From contig NZ_CVRU01000079.1 in NCBI RefSeq assembly GCF_001261715.1, positions 62,001 to 126,000 on the forward strand: 64,000 nt of DNA, read 5' to 3'. Both the position numbers and the translations under genes were made by a program. This DNA is from Dysgonomonas sp. HGC4. Its GTDB lineage: Bacteria > Bacteroidota > Bacteroidia > Bacteroidales > Dysgonomonadaceae. Positions 8,258-16,505 of the stretch are shown in pieces (the stretch's first letter is position 1; each line of letters opens with the position of its first letter). The notes under the pieces were generated by a model that worked only from the letters and a program-made list of their open reading frames with translations, made no database searches and had not been told where the DNA came from.

Positions 8258-9660
8258 CACCTACTCCTTTCTTTCCCAATCCAGTTCGAAATTCCGTATT
8301 TTATTTGTTGCCAATAATTCATACCTATTCCTTCCGAAACAGTTAATTCCCATTTCCAATTCTGATAACAAAGTTGAACAATACCAATTGCTAAAATAGC
8401 TCCCAGAACTCCTAAGTCGAAATAAAGAATCAATATAGGCATCAATATAAAGATACCCAATGCCGACCACAAGGAAGATGCAAGATAGGGAACTTTATTC
8501 TCGGAAGATATAAGATTCAGAGCCAATGCCTGATTAGAATCGAACAAATATACTATAAACAGTACTGCTAAAGGCAAAGTTGGCAAAAACGTAGTACCAC
8601 TACCAATAATTGCCAGACCCAAATCTCCAAACAGCAACACAGCAACACAGCCTAGTGTATACAGCAATAAGAAGAGCACTAAGCTTTTAGAATAGATACG
8701 TCTGATAACATCAAGATCTCTTGTTACCCAACTTTGCGATATATATGTAGAATAACTATAATAGTATAATAAAGAAACAGCTGTTAATACATTTACAACC
8801 TGTATACTCAGTCCATATTTAGCAATCGTAGCCAATGGGAGAAACAGAGATGCATAAAAGAGACTTCCTTTAGTTGAAAAGTATAATGCCATATTAGCCA
8901 ATCCTAATTTATAGGTATTCTGCCAGATAACACTCATCAAATCTTTAGTCTGTATTTCAGTTTCTCTTAATTTTTGCCTCAAATCATCTTTGTAAGCAAA
9001 ATAATCACCCAAAGCAAAATTAACCAGAGCCGATATACAGTTGGCTATCGCAATACCCAAAATACCATAACCCGAATACAATAAGCCGAAAGTCAAAAGC
9101 ATGTAAACTCCACGATTTATAATAATCAATTGGTTGTATTCCTTTATATAACCACGCCCTTGCAGAATACAACTCAAATAGAGACAATAAAAGCTAAAGA
9201 CAATACTCAATGAATAAAGTATCCACGAAGTAATTATAATATTTCGATCGGGCAGTCCATCAGATAAGTAACTGATATACCAAGAGCCTACAACTATCAA
9301 CAAAAAAATCATACCAATAGAAACATACCCATAGAACCGACGCATGGCATGTATCAAACTTTTGACCAAAGGATAATTTGACTCTTTCAGAACTTCGGAA
9401 AAAGAGTCTACACCATCTTTTATCAAAGAAGTAGCACCTCCGAAAGCATACGAGATATTACGGGCAAAAGTGGTTTGAAAAGCCAATCCTATAAGTGTAG
9501 CAAACATCCCCAGATTGACGAAAATATACCAGACACCTAACGTATCGGATGGAAGGTAGCGAAAGATAGCAGGCAGTATGAAAATATTAGCGCCTATATT
9601 ACAACCTTGTGCTACATATCCCCATATAACGTCTTTTCGGGTAATAACTATCTTGCTCAA
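8257..9660 (-). CDS. Wzx-like polysaccharide flippase
   Basis: A 467-residue membrane protein with about 12-14 hydrophobic segments, matching the MATE-like polysaccharide transporter superfamily. Stretches such as GYVAQGCNIGANIFILPAIF near the N-terminus and GYGILGIAIANCISALVNF mid-protein are typical. It probably flips the lipid-linked repeat unit to the periplasmic side. The start is a TTG (9658-9660), 12 nt after the wzc stop; an in-frame stop lies just upstream and the next Met is about 50 residues inside the first helices, so TTG is the best available start. Predicted function relies on topology plus gene order. Confidence 0.82.
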   Translation of the reverse strand: MSKIVITRKDVIWGYVAQGCNIGANIFILPAIFRYLPSDTLGVWYIFVNLGMFATLIGLAFQTTFARNISYAFGGATSLIKDGVDSFSEVLKESNYPLVKSLIHAMRRFYGYVSIGMIFLLIVVGSWYISYLSDGLPDRNIIITSWILYSLSIVFSFYCLYLSCILQGRGYIKEYNQLIIINRGVYMLLTFGLLYSGYGILGIAIANCISALVNFALGDYFAYKDDLRQKLRETEIQTKDLMSVIWQNTYKLGLANMALYFSTKGSLFYASLFLPLATIAKYGLSIQVVNVLTAVSLLYYYSYSTYISQSWVTRDLDVIRRIYSKSLVLFLLLYTLGCVAVLLFGDLGLAIIGSGTTFLPTLPLAVLFIVYLFDSNQALALNLISSENKVPYLASSLWSALGIFILMPILILYFDLGVLGAILAIGIVQLCYQNWKWELTVSEGIGMNYWQQIKYGISNWIGKERSR

Positions 9661-9672
9661 TATTTTGTGTTG

Positions 9673-11982
9673 TTATGCTTTGCCTTTGTTGGCTGCTCCA
9701 TAACCATAACCGTAAGCGGCTTTGGTAGTAGTTCCATTGATAACTATCGATACATTTTTCAACTTTTGTTCCTCAACAATAGATTCCGCTAATTTGAGGT
9801 ACGATTTATTTGTATAATTAGCTCTGAACAGATATACCGTTGTATCGGAAACTCTATCTAAACAGAAGGTGTCGGAAACCATTCCAACAGGAGCAGTGTC
9901 AACAATAATATAATCGAAATTCTCTCGCAGATATGCAAACATCTCCTCCAAACGGTCGTTTAATAACAGTTCCGCAGGATTAGGTGGTATAGGTCCCGCA
10001 GGAACTACATATACATTTGGATGCAAATCGGGACGATGTATAACAATCTCTTCTGGCTTCATATCATCCGAAGCCAAATACATAGTCATACCATCCTTTC
10101 GGCTTATGCTCAAATATTCAGAAAGCTTAGGGTTACGAATATCCAGACCGACCAAAGCTACTTTTTTATTTTTAATCAAAGCAAATGAAAGTGCAAGGTT
10201 AACTGTAAAAAACGATTTACCTTCGCCACTCACACTTGAAGTTACCAAAATAACCTTCTGATCTTTCTTCATCAAAAATTGCAGATTAGTTCTCACCAAT
10301 CGGAACAACTCCGCTGTTGAAGTATTAATACCTTCTGCTACAGCAATATTTTCGGCTGTTTTGTCGAGACATATTTCACCCAAAACGGGTACAGATGTTG
10401 CCTCTTCCAGTTCTTCTTTCGATGCTATTTTTATTTTGAATATATCAATCAAATAAATAATCAACACAGGTATCAGTAGCGCAAACAAGAAAGAAATACC
10501 CAATGTAATTATTTTGCGAGGAGCAACAGGCTTCCATATATTATATGCACCATCAATAACTTTCGCTTTGGGTGTTGTAGAAGCCAACGTTAATTGCGTT
10601 TCTTCCATCTTGGTCAGGAGAAATACATAAAGGTCTGATTTTACTTTTCGTTGACGTTCTATTTCCAAATACTCACGTTCCTGTCTGGGCATCTCAGATA
10701 TTCGCGATTGCATTTCGCCTTCAAGCCCTGCCCAATCTTTCTTTCGTATACTAATATCCCTGCGGGCATTACGAATACTTGTTTCAACATTTTTCCTTAG
10801 CAAATCGATCTGTTCGTTCATCGAAATCACAACCGGGTTTTGTTGAGTACTATTCTGCAACAAGTGTGTTCTTTCCAATAAAGCACTATTGTAAGCACGT
10901 ATAGCCTCTAAAGTATTGTTTGAAACAGCAGTATTAGATGGAATCAGCTCATATTTATTCTTTGGATCGGAGATAAAACCCTCAAGCATATCTGCAATAC
11001 TCAATTGTATATTTATCTCTGTACTTTTCTCTTGAAGATCATTGTACTTTTCAATAAACACGGTAGACTCCGAAGTCATATCCGTTATATTATTTTGTTT
11101 CTTGAAGTTTTCGAGATATTTTTCCAAATCACTCAGTTCATTAGAGAGTAAGTTGATCCGTTCCTTTATAAAATCAGCAGTATTTTCGGCCTCTCTATTT
11201 TTATCTACTTTGGCATCATCATTATATAATTCAATGAGCTTATTTAGAATATCTTTACCCCGATCTTTATTTACATCCCTTATGCTAAGAGTTATAATAT
11301 CTGAACTATTAGAGCCTGAGCCAACCATTATTTTCTCACGAAATTTCTCAGCAGCATAATCTAATCCAGCTAAAACAACGTCTAATGTATAATCCTTTTT
11401 ATCGATTGGTTTGCCTGAATAATTCAATGTAAAGCTGCCATAGGGAAGTTTTACTTCGGCAGGTAAAGAAGAGAACTCAAATTCGCCTATTTTATCTCCA
11501 TCTGCTTTTACTCTTACTTTAACTGCCTTACCTTCTACACTTATTTTGAATTTCAGAGGCAGCGACAAAGTATCAACAATGCTCCGCTCCACAACCAAAT
11601 TTAGAGGTGAAGTATTATACATCGATTTATCGAATGGAAATTTCTTTAAGTCATAAGTAGTGTACAAACCTAACTCATAAATCATATCGCGCATATGTGA
11701 TTGAGACGACATCACCGCCGATTCGTCATCTATATTATCAGAACCTCCTAATCCACCCAAACCAAAACTGCGAACCAATGAAGATGCTATTTTAGCACCC
11801 TCCTCCTCTGTTCTCAGTTTCACATTCGAAACAATCAAAAAAGTAGGATCTACCGTTTTCAGATAAGCTATTGCTATAAATAAGCAAGCAATACCCGATA
11901 CTAAAAACCATTTCCAATATCGTGTGTATTTGAGGATAACGTCTCCTACATTTACAAATTCGGATTTCTTATTTACACTCAT
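9673..11982 (-). CDS. Wzc-type chain-length regulator and bacterial tyrosine kinase
   Basis: A 769-residue inner-membrane protein. The first transmembrane segment is at about residues 28-45, followed by a long Wzz/GNVR periplasmic region with coiled coil. The PKAKVIDGAYNIWKPVAPRK proline-rich motif precedes a second membrane segment. The cytoplasmic BY-kinase domain has Walker A SSVSGEGKSFF, Walker A' VALVGLDIRNPK and Walker B YIIVDTAPVG. The tail ends with alternating Tyr/Gly (AAYGYGYGAA), a plausible though short autophosphorylation cluster. It works with the Wza exporter to control polymer length and secretion. No cognate Wzb phosphatase is encoded nearby. The gene is 57 nt downstream of wza. 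Confidence 0.93.
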   Translation of the reverse strand: MSVNKKSEFVNVGDVILKYTRYWKWFLVSGIACLFIAIAYLKTVDPTFLIVSNVKLRTEEEGAKIASSLVRSFGLGGLGGSDNIDDESAVMSSQSHMRDMIYELGLYTTYDLKKFPFDKSMYNTSPLNLVVERSIVDTLSLPLKFKISVEGKAVKVRVKADGDKIGEFEFSSLPAEVKLPYGSFTLNYSGKPIDKKDYTLDVVLAGLDYAAEKFREKIMVGSGSNSSDIITLSIRDVNKDRGKDILNKLIELYNDDAKVDKNREAENTADFIKERINLLSNELSDLEKYLENFKKQNNITDMTSESTVFIEKYNDLQEKSTEINIQLSIADMLEGFISDPKNKYELIPSNTAVSNNTLEAIRAYNSALLERTHLLQNSTQQNPVVISMNEQIDLLRKNVETSIRNARRDISIRKKDWAGLEGEMQSRISEMPRQEREYLEIERQRKVKSDLYVFLLTKMEETQLTLASTTPKAKVIDGAYNIWKPVAPRKIITLGISFLFALLIPVLIIYLIDIFKIKIASKEELEEATSVPVLGEICLDKTAENIAVAEGINTSTAELFRLVRTNLQFLMKKDQKVILVTSSVSGEGKSFFTVNLALSFALIKNKKVALVGLDIRNPKLSEYLSISRKDGMTMYLASDDMKPEEIVIHRPDLHPNVYVVPAGPIPPNPAELLLNDRLEEMFAYLRENFDYIIVDTAPVGMVSDTFCLDRVSDTTVYLFRANYTNKSYLKLAESIVEEQKLKNVSIVINGTTTKAAYGYGYGAANKGKA

Positions 11983-11986
11983 ATAA

Positions 11987-12005
11987 AAGTAGTTTCAACT
12001 ATTTA
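11987..12005. repeat. Copy 1 of a 19-bp intergenic repeat with inner palindrome
   Basis: A 19-bp sequence identical to 17883-17901. It contains the palindrome TAGTT-TC-AACTA (11990-12001). It lies in the 57-nt gap between wza and wzc, 5 nt upstream of the wzc start codon. Function unknown: it may be a protein-binding site, an RNA element or a dispersed repeat. Confidence 0.5.
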
Positions 12006-12039
12006 CTGCCATACCTATTACTAAGTTGTCTGACCTTAA

Positions 12040-12831
12040 TCATTTATTAGACACAGCTATTATTAATGATACTGTGGCAATTACACTGGTGATGGCTGTA
12101 GTAATCAATGTCAAGTTAAACTGTTTTTGTTGACTCATCTGTGCATCTTTCTGATGCTCTTTGTTCGACTCTACATACACAATATCGTTTTGTTGCAAGT
12201 AGAAATATTTTGAAGAAAATACATCGCCGCTTTTAGTCAGATCAAATCGTATAAACTCTTTCTTTCCCTCATTCTCGCGGATCAGCAATACATTATCACG
12301 TCTTCCATAAAGGGTTAAATCCCGAGCATTTGCAATAGCATCCAATATAGATACCCGTTGACCGGTGAAATAGAAAGGACCCGGAGCATTTACCGACCCT
12401 AAGACAGATACTCTAAAATTCAAAATCTGGATATTTACAATAGGATCTTTTACATAATCCTCTAATCGAATCTGCAATAAACTAACAGCCTCTTCAAGAG
12501 ACAAACCAGCTAATCTAATTTTTCCTAAGGTAGGGAAGTTGATCTCACCTTGGCTATCAACCAAATATGTAGGAAGCGGACTTTGAGTAGGATTAAGTTG
12601 TCCCGTTACAGGAAGATTAAAGGGCGTTACAGCCTGAGGATTAACAGATGATACTACAATAGCTAGCTGATCGTCAGGCTTTATTCTTATTTCTTGTATA
12701 GAATCAGACATTACAACTTCTTTCTGCAAGTATTCATCTAGATCTTGAAAATATGAGAAGTTCTTTGTTGTTCCACACGAACTACAAAAAATAATTATTC
12801 CGATGAATAGTAAAAAATGATACCTCTTCAT
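12040..12831 (-). CDS. Wza-type polysaccharide export lipoprotein
   Basis: A 263-residue outer-membrane exporter subunit. The signal peptide ends in FCSSC (Cys 19), a lipobox suited to lipidation. The poly_export domain follows with IRIKPDDQLAIVVSSVNPQAV, then an SLBB-like region (VSVLGSVNAPGPFYFTGQRVSILDAIANA...). A hydrophobic segment at the C-terminus (LITTAITSVIATVSLIIAV) could anchor or form the pore helix, as in Wza. It is the first gene of the exopolysaccharide operon. A TATCTTTG -7 box at 12989-12996 implies a leader of about 150 nt. Confidence 0.92.
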   Translation of the reverse strand: MKRYHFLLFIGIIIFCSSCGTTKNFSYFQDLDEYLQKEVVMSDSIQEIRIKPDDQLAIVVSSVNPQAVTPFNLPVTGQLNPTQSPLPTYLVDSQGEINFPTLGKIRLAGLSLEEAVSLLQIRLEDYVKDPIVNIQILNFRVSVLGSVNAPGPFYFTGQRVSILDAIANARDLTLYGRRDNVLLIRENEGKKEFIRFDLTKSGDVFSSKYFYLQQNDIVYVESNKEHQKDAQMSQQKQFNLTLITTAITSVIATVSLIIAVSNK

Positions 12832-12988
12832 TTATTATATATATTTTAATACCTATATACTCCTTACCTCGATTCGAGCAAAAATGATAATTGTAGCTTG
12901 CAATACTTTCTTAAAAAGCCAAACAAACAAAAAAAAGCCGAACTAACATTATAACGTCTGTCGGGAACAGAAATTATACACTAAATGA

Positions 12989-12996
12989 CAAAGATA
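12989..12996 (-). promoter_or_regulatory. Probable -7 box for the exopolysaccharide operon
   Basis: TATCTTTG on the minus strand fits the Bacteroidetes TAnnTTTG element. No clear TTTG lies 17-20 nt upstream, so the promoter may be weak or activator-dependent. It places transcription start near 12982 and a leader of about 150 nt before wza. The 12832-13134 gap otherwise holds only the neighbouring terminator; no UpxY-like antiterminator gene is present. Confidence 0.5.
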
Positions 12997-13057
12997 CTTT
13001 TTTAATGAAAAGTTAGTCTTTTTAAAAGGCAGAAAAGTATTTTTCCCTAAAAACAAA

Positions 13058-13087
13058 GAGCCTCTTGAATAATTATCCAAGAGGCTC
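13058..13087 (-). terminator. Intrinsic terminator after the zinc-ribbon protein gene
   Basis: GAGCCTCTTG (13058-13067) and CAAGAGGCTC (13078-13087) form a perfect 10-bp stem with a 10-nt loop. On the minus strand TTTGTTTTT follows. It lies 48 nt past the stop at 13135. Confidence 0.88.
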
Positions 13088-13134
13088 CCCTTTATTTTGC
13101 TGAGTTTTTTTTATTCAGAAAAAGGTCTTAAACC

Positions 13135-13908
13135 TTAATCTAAAGATAAAAATCCTACATTATTGATAAGTTCAGTGTCAACCATGATACGACCGCAATA
13201 TTCACATACCAAGATTTTCTTTCCTAATTTAATATCCATTTGCTTTTGTGGTGGTATTTTATTGAAACAACCTCCACAAGCTCCACGCTCAATAGATACA
13301 ATTGCCAAACCATTACGTGCACTTTTACGGATACGTTTGAATGCTTGAAGAAGGCGAGGCTCTACTTCTGCTTCAATGCCTTTTATCTCATCTCTTAAAA
13401 CTTCTTCTTGTTGTTTAGTTTCAGAAACGATTTCATCTAATTCTTCTTTCTTTTGTGCTAAGTCAGCAGAACGATCTGTTAGATAAGCATGACTTGTTTC
13501 GATTTGCTCTTTCAAAGTTTTTACGTTTTGAGTAAATTCTTTGATACGCTTTTCTGACAATTCAATTTCTAATGTTTCGAATTCAATTTCCTTGCTCAGG
13601 TGATCGTATTCACGATTGTTACGTACATTATCAAGTTGTTCTTTATACTTCTCAACTTTCAATGTACAATCTTGAATTTTTTGCTTTTGCTGAGCAACAG
13701 CAGCTTCAAATTCTTTAAGATCCGACTCGTATTTTCCAACACGTGTTTTAAGACCTGCAATTTCATCATCTAAGTCAGATACCTCTAAAGGCAACTCACC
13801 ACGAAGGATTTTGATTTTATCTACTTCCGACAATTTTTCTTGTAGATTATAAAGCGTTCTTAGCTTATCTTCTACTGCAATTTCTTTTTCAGCTGATTTC
13901 TTTGCCAT
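13135..13908 (-). CDS. Zinc-ribbon coiled-coil protein (DUF164/C4-type)
   Basis: A 257-residue soluble protein: a long heptad-rich coiled coil (about residues 10-185) followed by a four-cysteine zinc ribbon, ACGGC...VCEYCGRIMVD, at about residues 210-245. This family is widely conserved and often encoded beside nif3, as here (Nif3 at 14563-15657, separated only by a DUF6157 gene). A nucleic-acid or RNase-related role has been proposed for relatives, but the function is not established from this sequence. A promoter-like pair at 14088-14119 suggests its own transcript with a leader of about 170 nt. Confidence 0.88.
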   Translation of the reverse strand: MAKKSAEKEIAVEDKLRTLYNLQEKLSEVDKIKILRGELPLEVSDLDDEIAGLKTRVGKYESDLKEFEAAVAQQKQKIQDCTLKVEKYKEQLDNVRNNREYDHLSKEIEFETLEIELSEKRIKEFTQNVKTLKEQIETSHAYLTDRSADLAQKKEELDEIVSETKQQEEVLRDEIKGIEAEVEPRLLQAFKRIRKSARNGLAIVSIERGACGGCFNKIPPQKQMDIKLGKKILVCEYCGRIMVDTELINNVGFLSLD

Positions 13909-14087
13909 TTTATATTTTGTTATTTATTAAGTCCAATACAACTATTCGCACATTATAAGAATAAAAAAATGCAGCAAACAAAAAGCATCATATTTCGCTT
14001 TTTTATTTACTACATTGCAATATTTCGGCGGGAGTATATCACCACGTCCATACACAGAATTGCTATTTATTCGTCACAATTCAAATA

Positions 14088-14119
14088 CAAAGATACTATT
14101 TTCAGATGAAATTACCAAA
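14088..14119 (-). promoter_or_regulatory. Probable promoter for the zinc-ribbon protein gene
   Basis: On the minus strand TTTG (14116-14119), a 20-nt spacer and TATCTTTG (14088-14095) match the Bacteroidetes -33/-7 arrangement. The start would fall near 14081. The leader of about 170 nt to the ATG at 13908 contains no evident gene. Confidence 0.55.
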
Positions 14120-14130
14120 AATAGCCCCAT

Positions 14131-14544
14131 TCATTTACGAGATGAACGCATGGCTTTCAGATGTTTTAACTCTGCATCTACTTTCAGTTTACTATATTCA
14201 TCCGATTCAATGGCATAAATAGCTATTTTGCCTTCTGCATTATAATGTATTCCCCATCCGTAACGCTTTGGCAATGGAGAACAGCGAAGACAAGGCTGTC
14301 CTTTAGAGAAAAACAAAGCTTTTTCTTTTTCAATATCATCACATTCTACCGCATTCTTACTTACATAGATATCAAATACAATATCATCTGATGAATACAG
14401 ATAAGGATTCTCCTTTATTTTATAGAATTGTATTGTAGCAACTGTTTTTTTATTACCTCGTTCTATAGGAATTTCAGCTTTCGTCAATAAACAATCCTCT
14501 GCAACCTCTATAAACGTATTATAATAGTTGGTCGATTTTTCCAT
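14131..14544 (-). CDS. DUF6157 family protein
   Basis: A 137-residue soluble protein beginning KSTNYYNTFIEVAEDCL, characteristic of the DUF6157 family: small proteins with TVATIQFYKI and SDDIVFDIYV blocks, then a Cys-containing FFSKGQPCLRCSPLPKRYGWG segment and an IHYNAEGKIAIYAIES stretch. No catalytic role is known to me. It lies 18 nt downstream of nif3 and is probably co-transcribed with it. The C-terminus is basic (LKHLKAMRSSRK). Confidence 0.8.
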   Translation of the reverse strand: MEKSTNYYNTFIEVAEDCLLTKAEIPIERGNKKTVATIQFYKIKENPYLYSSDDIVFDIYVSKNAVECDDIEKEKALFFSKGQPCLRCSPLPKRYGWGIHYNAEGKIAIYAIESDEYSKLKVDAELKHLKAMRSSRK

Positions 14545-14562
14545 AAATCACACTATAATAGA

Positions 14563-15657
14563 TTATAGATATTTAACCGGATTGACATCAAATTGAGATA
14601 AATTTAATTCCACTTCAGGATGCTTTTCTGAGATAAGATCATAAAATATATCTTTTGTACAGATCTCAGATTCATAATGACCAACAGTAGCCAATAAGAT
14701 TTTGTCCTCTACATCATAGAAGTCATTATATTTAGCCTCCCCTGTTATAAAAATATCAGCACCATAACCAATAGCTTGAGGCAGAAGGAAAGCTCCACTA
14801 CCACCACATAAAGCTACTTCGTGAATCATAGTTCCCCGATAAGTGGAATGCTGAATACTCGACAAATGAAGTGTATCTTTCAAATAGTACAGAAAATCTT
14901 CTTCTTCCATCGGATCAGGCAAAGTACCTACAATACCACTACCTGCTTGCGACCACGAATTTTGCAAAGTGTAAAAATCATAAGCTGGTTCTTCATAAGG
15001 ATGCACTGCTAAAAGAGCATTCAGAACTTCTTTTTGTTTAAATGCAGGTAAGATAACCTCTATACGCATTTCGGCTTCACGGTGTAGCTCACCTTTCTCT
15101 CCGATAAAAGGAGTCGCGTTCTCCCCTGCTCTAAAAGTTCCTTCACCTATTATGTTATAACTACAAGCATCATAATTTCCAACACTTCCCGCTCCGGCAT
15201 TGAATAAAACAGTACGTACACTATCCGCATGATCCATTGGCACAAATGTGACCAATTTCATCAGACTATTTTTTTGTGGTGCAAGTATCTTCACTTGTTG
15301 TAAGTCGAGTATTTTCGCCAATTGATAATTAACACCTCCAACAGCATTGTCTAAATTAGTATGAGCAGCATATACCACAATATCGTACTTACACGCTTTT
15401 ATCATACAACGCTCAACATAATTTTTACCCGTAAGAGATTTAAAACTACGAAAAGCCAGAGGATGGTGCGATACTACAAGGTTACACCCCAATCGTATAG
15501 CTTCATCCATTACATCTTCGGTAACATCAATACACAGCAAAACAGCTTTCACTTCTTGGCTGACATCACCTACCTGCACACCGCAATTATCGAAACTCTC
15601 CTGTAAAGGCAGAGGAGCCAGATGTTCTATTGTTTGTAATATTTCTTTTATTTTCAT
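14563..15657 (-). CDS. Nif3-like dinuclear metal-centre protein
   Basis: A member of the Nif3/YbgI family (GTP cyclohydrolase 1 type 2-like), which forms toroidal hexamers with two metal ions per subunit. Metal-ligand motifs are SHHPLAFRSF (residues about 62-71), YAAHTNLDNAVGG (about 96-108) and the C-terminal VGHYESEICTKDIF. At 364 residues it is the long form, with the inserted PII/CutA-like central domain (KLVTFVPMDHADSVRTVLFNAGAGSVGNY). The biochemical role is still debated for the family. It heads a small group with the DUF6157 and zinc-ribbon genes on the same strand. Confidence 0.93.
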   Translation of the reverse strand: MKIKEILQTIEHLAPLPLQESFDNCGVQVGDVSQEVKAVLLCIDVTEDVMDEAIRLGCNLVVSHHPLAFRSFKSLTGKNYVERCMIKACKYDIVVYAAHTNLDNAVGGVNYQLAKILDLQQVKILAPQKNSLMKLVTFVPMDHADSVRTVLFNAGAGSVGNYDACSYNIIGEGTFRAGENATPFIGEKGELHREAEMRIEVILPAFKQKEVLNALLAVHPYEEPAYDFYTLQNSWSQAGSGIVGTLPDPMEEEDFLYYLKDTLHLSSIQHSTYRGTMIHEVALCGGSGAFLLPQAIGYGADIFITGEAKYNDFYDVEDKILLATVGHYESEICTKDIFYDLISEKHPEVELNLSQFDVNPVKYL

Positions 15658-15790
15658 GGTCTACGCGGATTATATAATAAAATACTCTATTGTTTTCTAC
15701 CCCTAAAAGGTTACAACCCTTATATTACTTACAACTAATAACAACAAGAAAATGAAACAGTAGTAAGTTCTAAGTTATATTCAGCTTATT

Positions 15791-16255
15791 CTACAAAAAG
15801 TTATATAGAAAAAGGACAGTTGCTTCATAAGCGTTTTTAGTGGAATCTTTAATTTCCATTGTCACCTTCATTTCAGCTTTTATTGTACCTCTAAGATTTA
15901 TCAGAGAAAGAAGTTTTACACGTATACGAACCTCACTATCAACCACAACTGCCTGACCAAACTTCAGCTTATCCATACCATAGTTGATCATCATTTTAAG
16001 ATTACGCACATCAATTATCTGAGACCATAGATGAGGCAATAGTGACAATGTTAAATAACCATGAGCAATTGTATTATGAAATACGCTTTCCGTTTTAGCT
16101 TTCTCCACATCAACATGTATCCATTGATGATCAAGAGTCGCATCTGCAAATAAATTTATACGATCTTGTGTAATTTTCAGATAATCGGACACTCCGATTT
16201 CTTTACCAACATATTGTTCAAACTCTTCAAATGAGTTAATTATCACTTTATCCAT
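15791..16255 (-). CDS. MaoC-like hot-dog fold dehydratase
   Basis: A hot-dog fold protein of the MaoC/(R)-specific enoyl-CoA hydratase group. The signature FADATLDHQWIHVDVEKAK contains the catalytic Asp and His (numbers about D38 and H43 from the chosen start), followed by NTIAHGYLTLSLLPHLW. It probably hydrates a 2-enoyl-CoA or similar thioester. I prefer the ATG at 16253-16255 (MDKVIINSFEEFE), giving 154 residues; an ATG five codons upstream (16270) is possible. It is a single gene divergent from ffh. A TATCTTTG box on the minus strand at 16349-16356 is the likely -7 element, without an obvious -33 partner. Confidence 0.85.
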   Translation of the reverse strand: MDKVIINSFEEFEQYVGKEIGVSDYLKITQDRINLFADATLDHQWIHVDVEKAKTESVFHNTIAHGYLTLSLLPHLWSQIIDVRNLKMMINYGMDKLKFGQAVVVDSEVRIRVKLLSLINLRGTIKAEMKVTMEIKDSTKNAYEATVLFLYNFL

Positions 16256-16424
16256 AATGTCTTTAATCATGTGTATAACAATAGATATTACATCCAGAGA
16301 AGGACTATTTCTTTAGTTGTAACATCTTAAAATTTTATTTGTTGTAAGCAAAGATACTTATTTTGCTCATATATTATATATAGCAATCAGAGATACAACA
16401 AGTAAGGTATCAATTAATTCTCAA

Positions 16425-16452
16425 TTGAGATCAAAAAACTTTATTATCTTTG
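16425..16452 (+). promoter_or_regulatory. Probable ffh promoter
   Basis: TTG (16425-16427), a 17-nt spacer and TATCTTTG (16445-16452) fit the Bacteroidetes -33/-7 consensus. Transcription would start near 16459, leaving a leader of about 47 nt before the ATG of ffh at 16506. Confidence 0.65.
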
Positions 16453-16505
16453 TACTTCTTATCAGATTAGAGTAGAAAATATAACAATAGAAGACGCTAT
16501 ATCAT

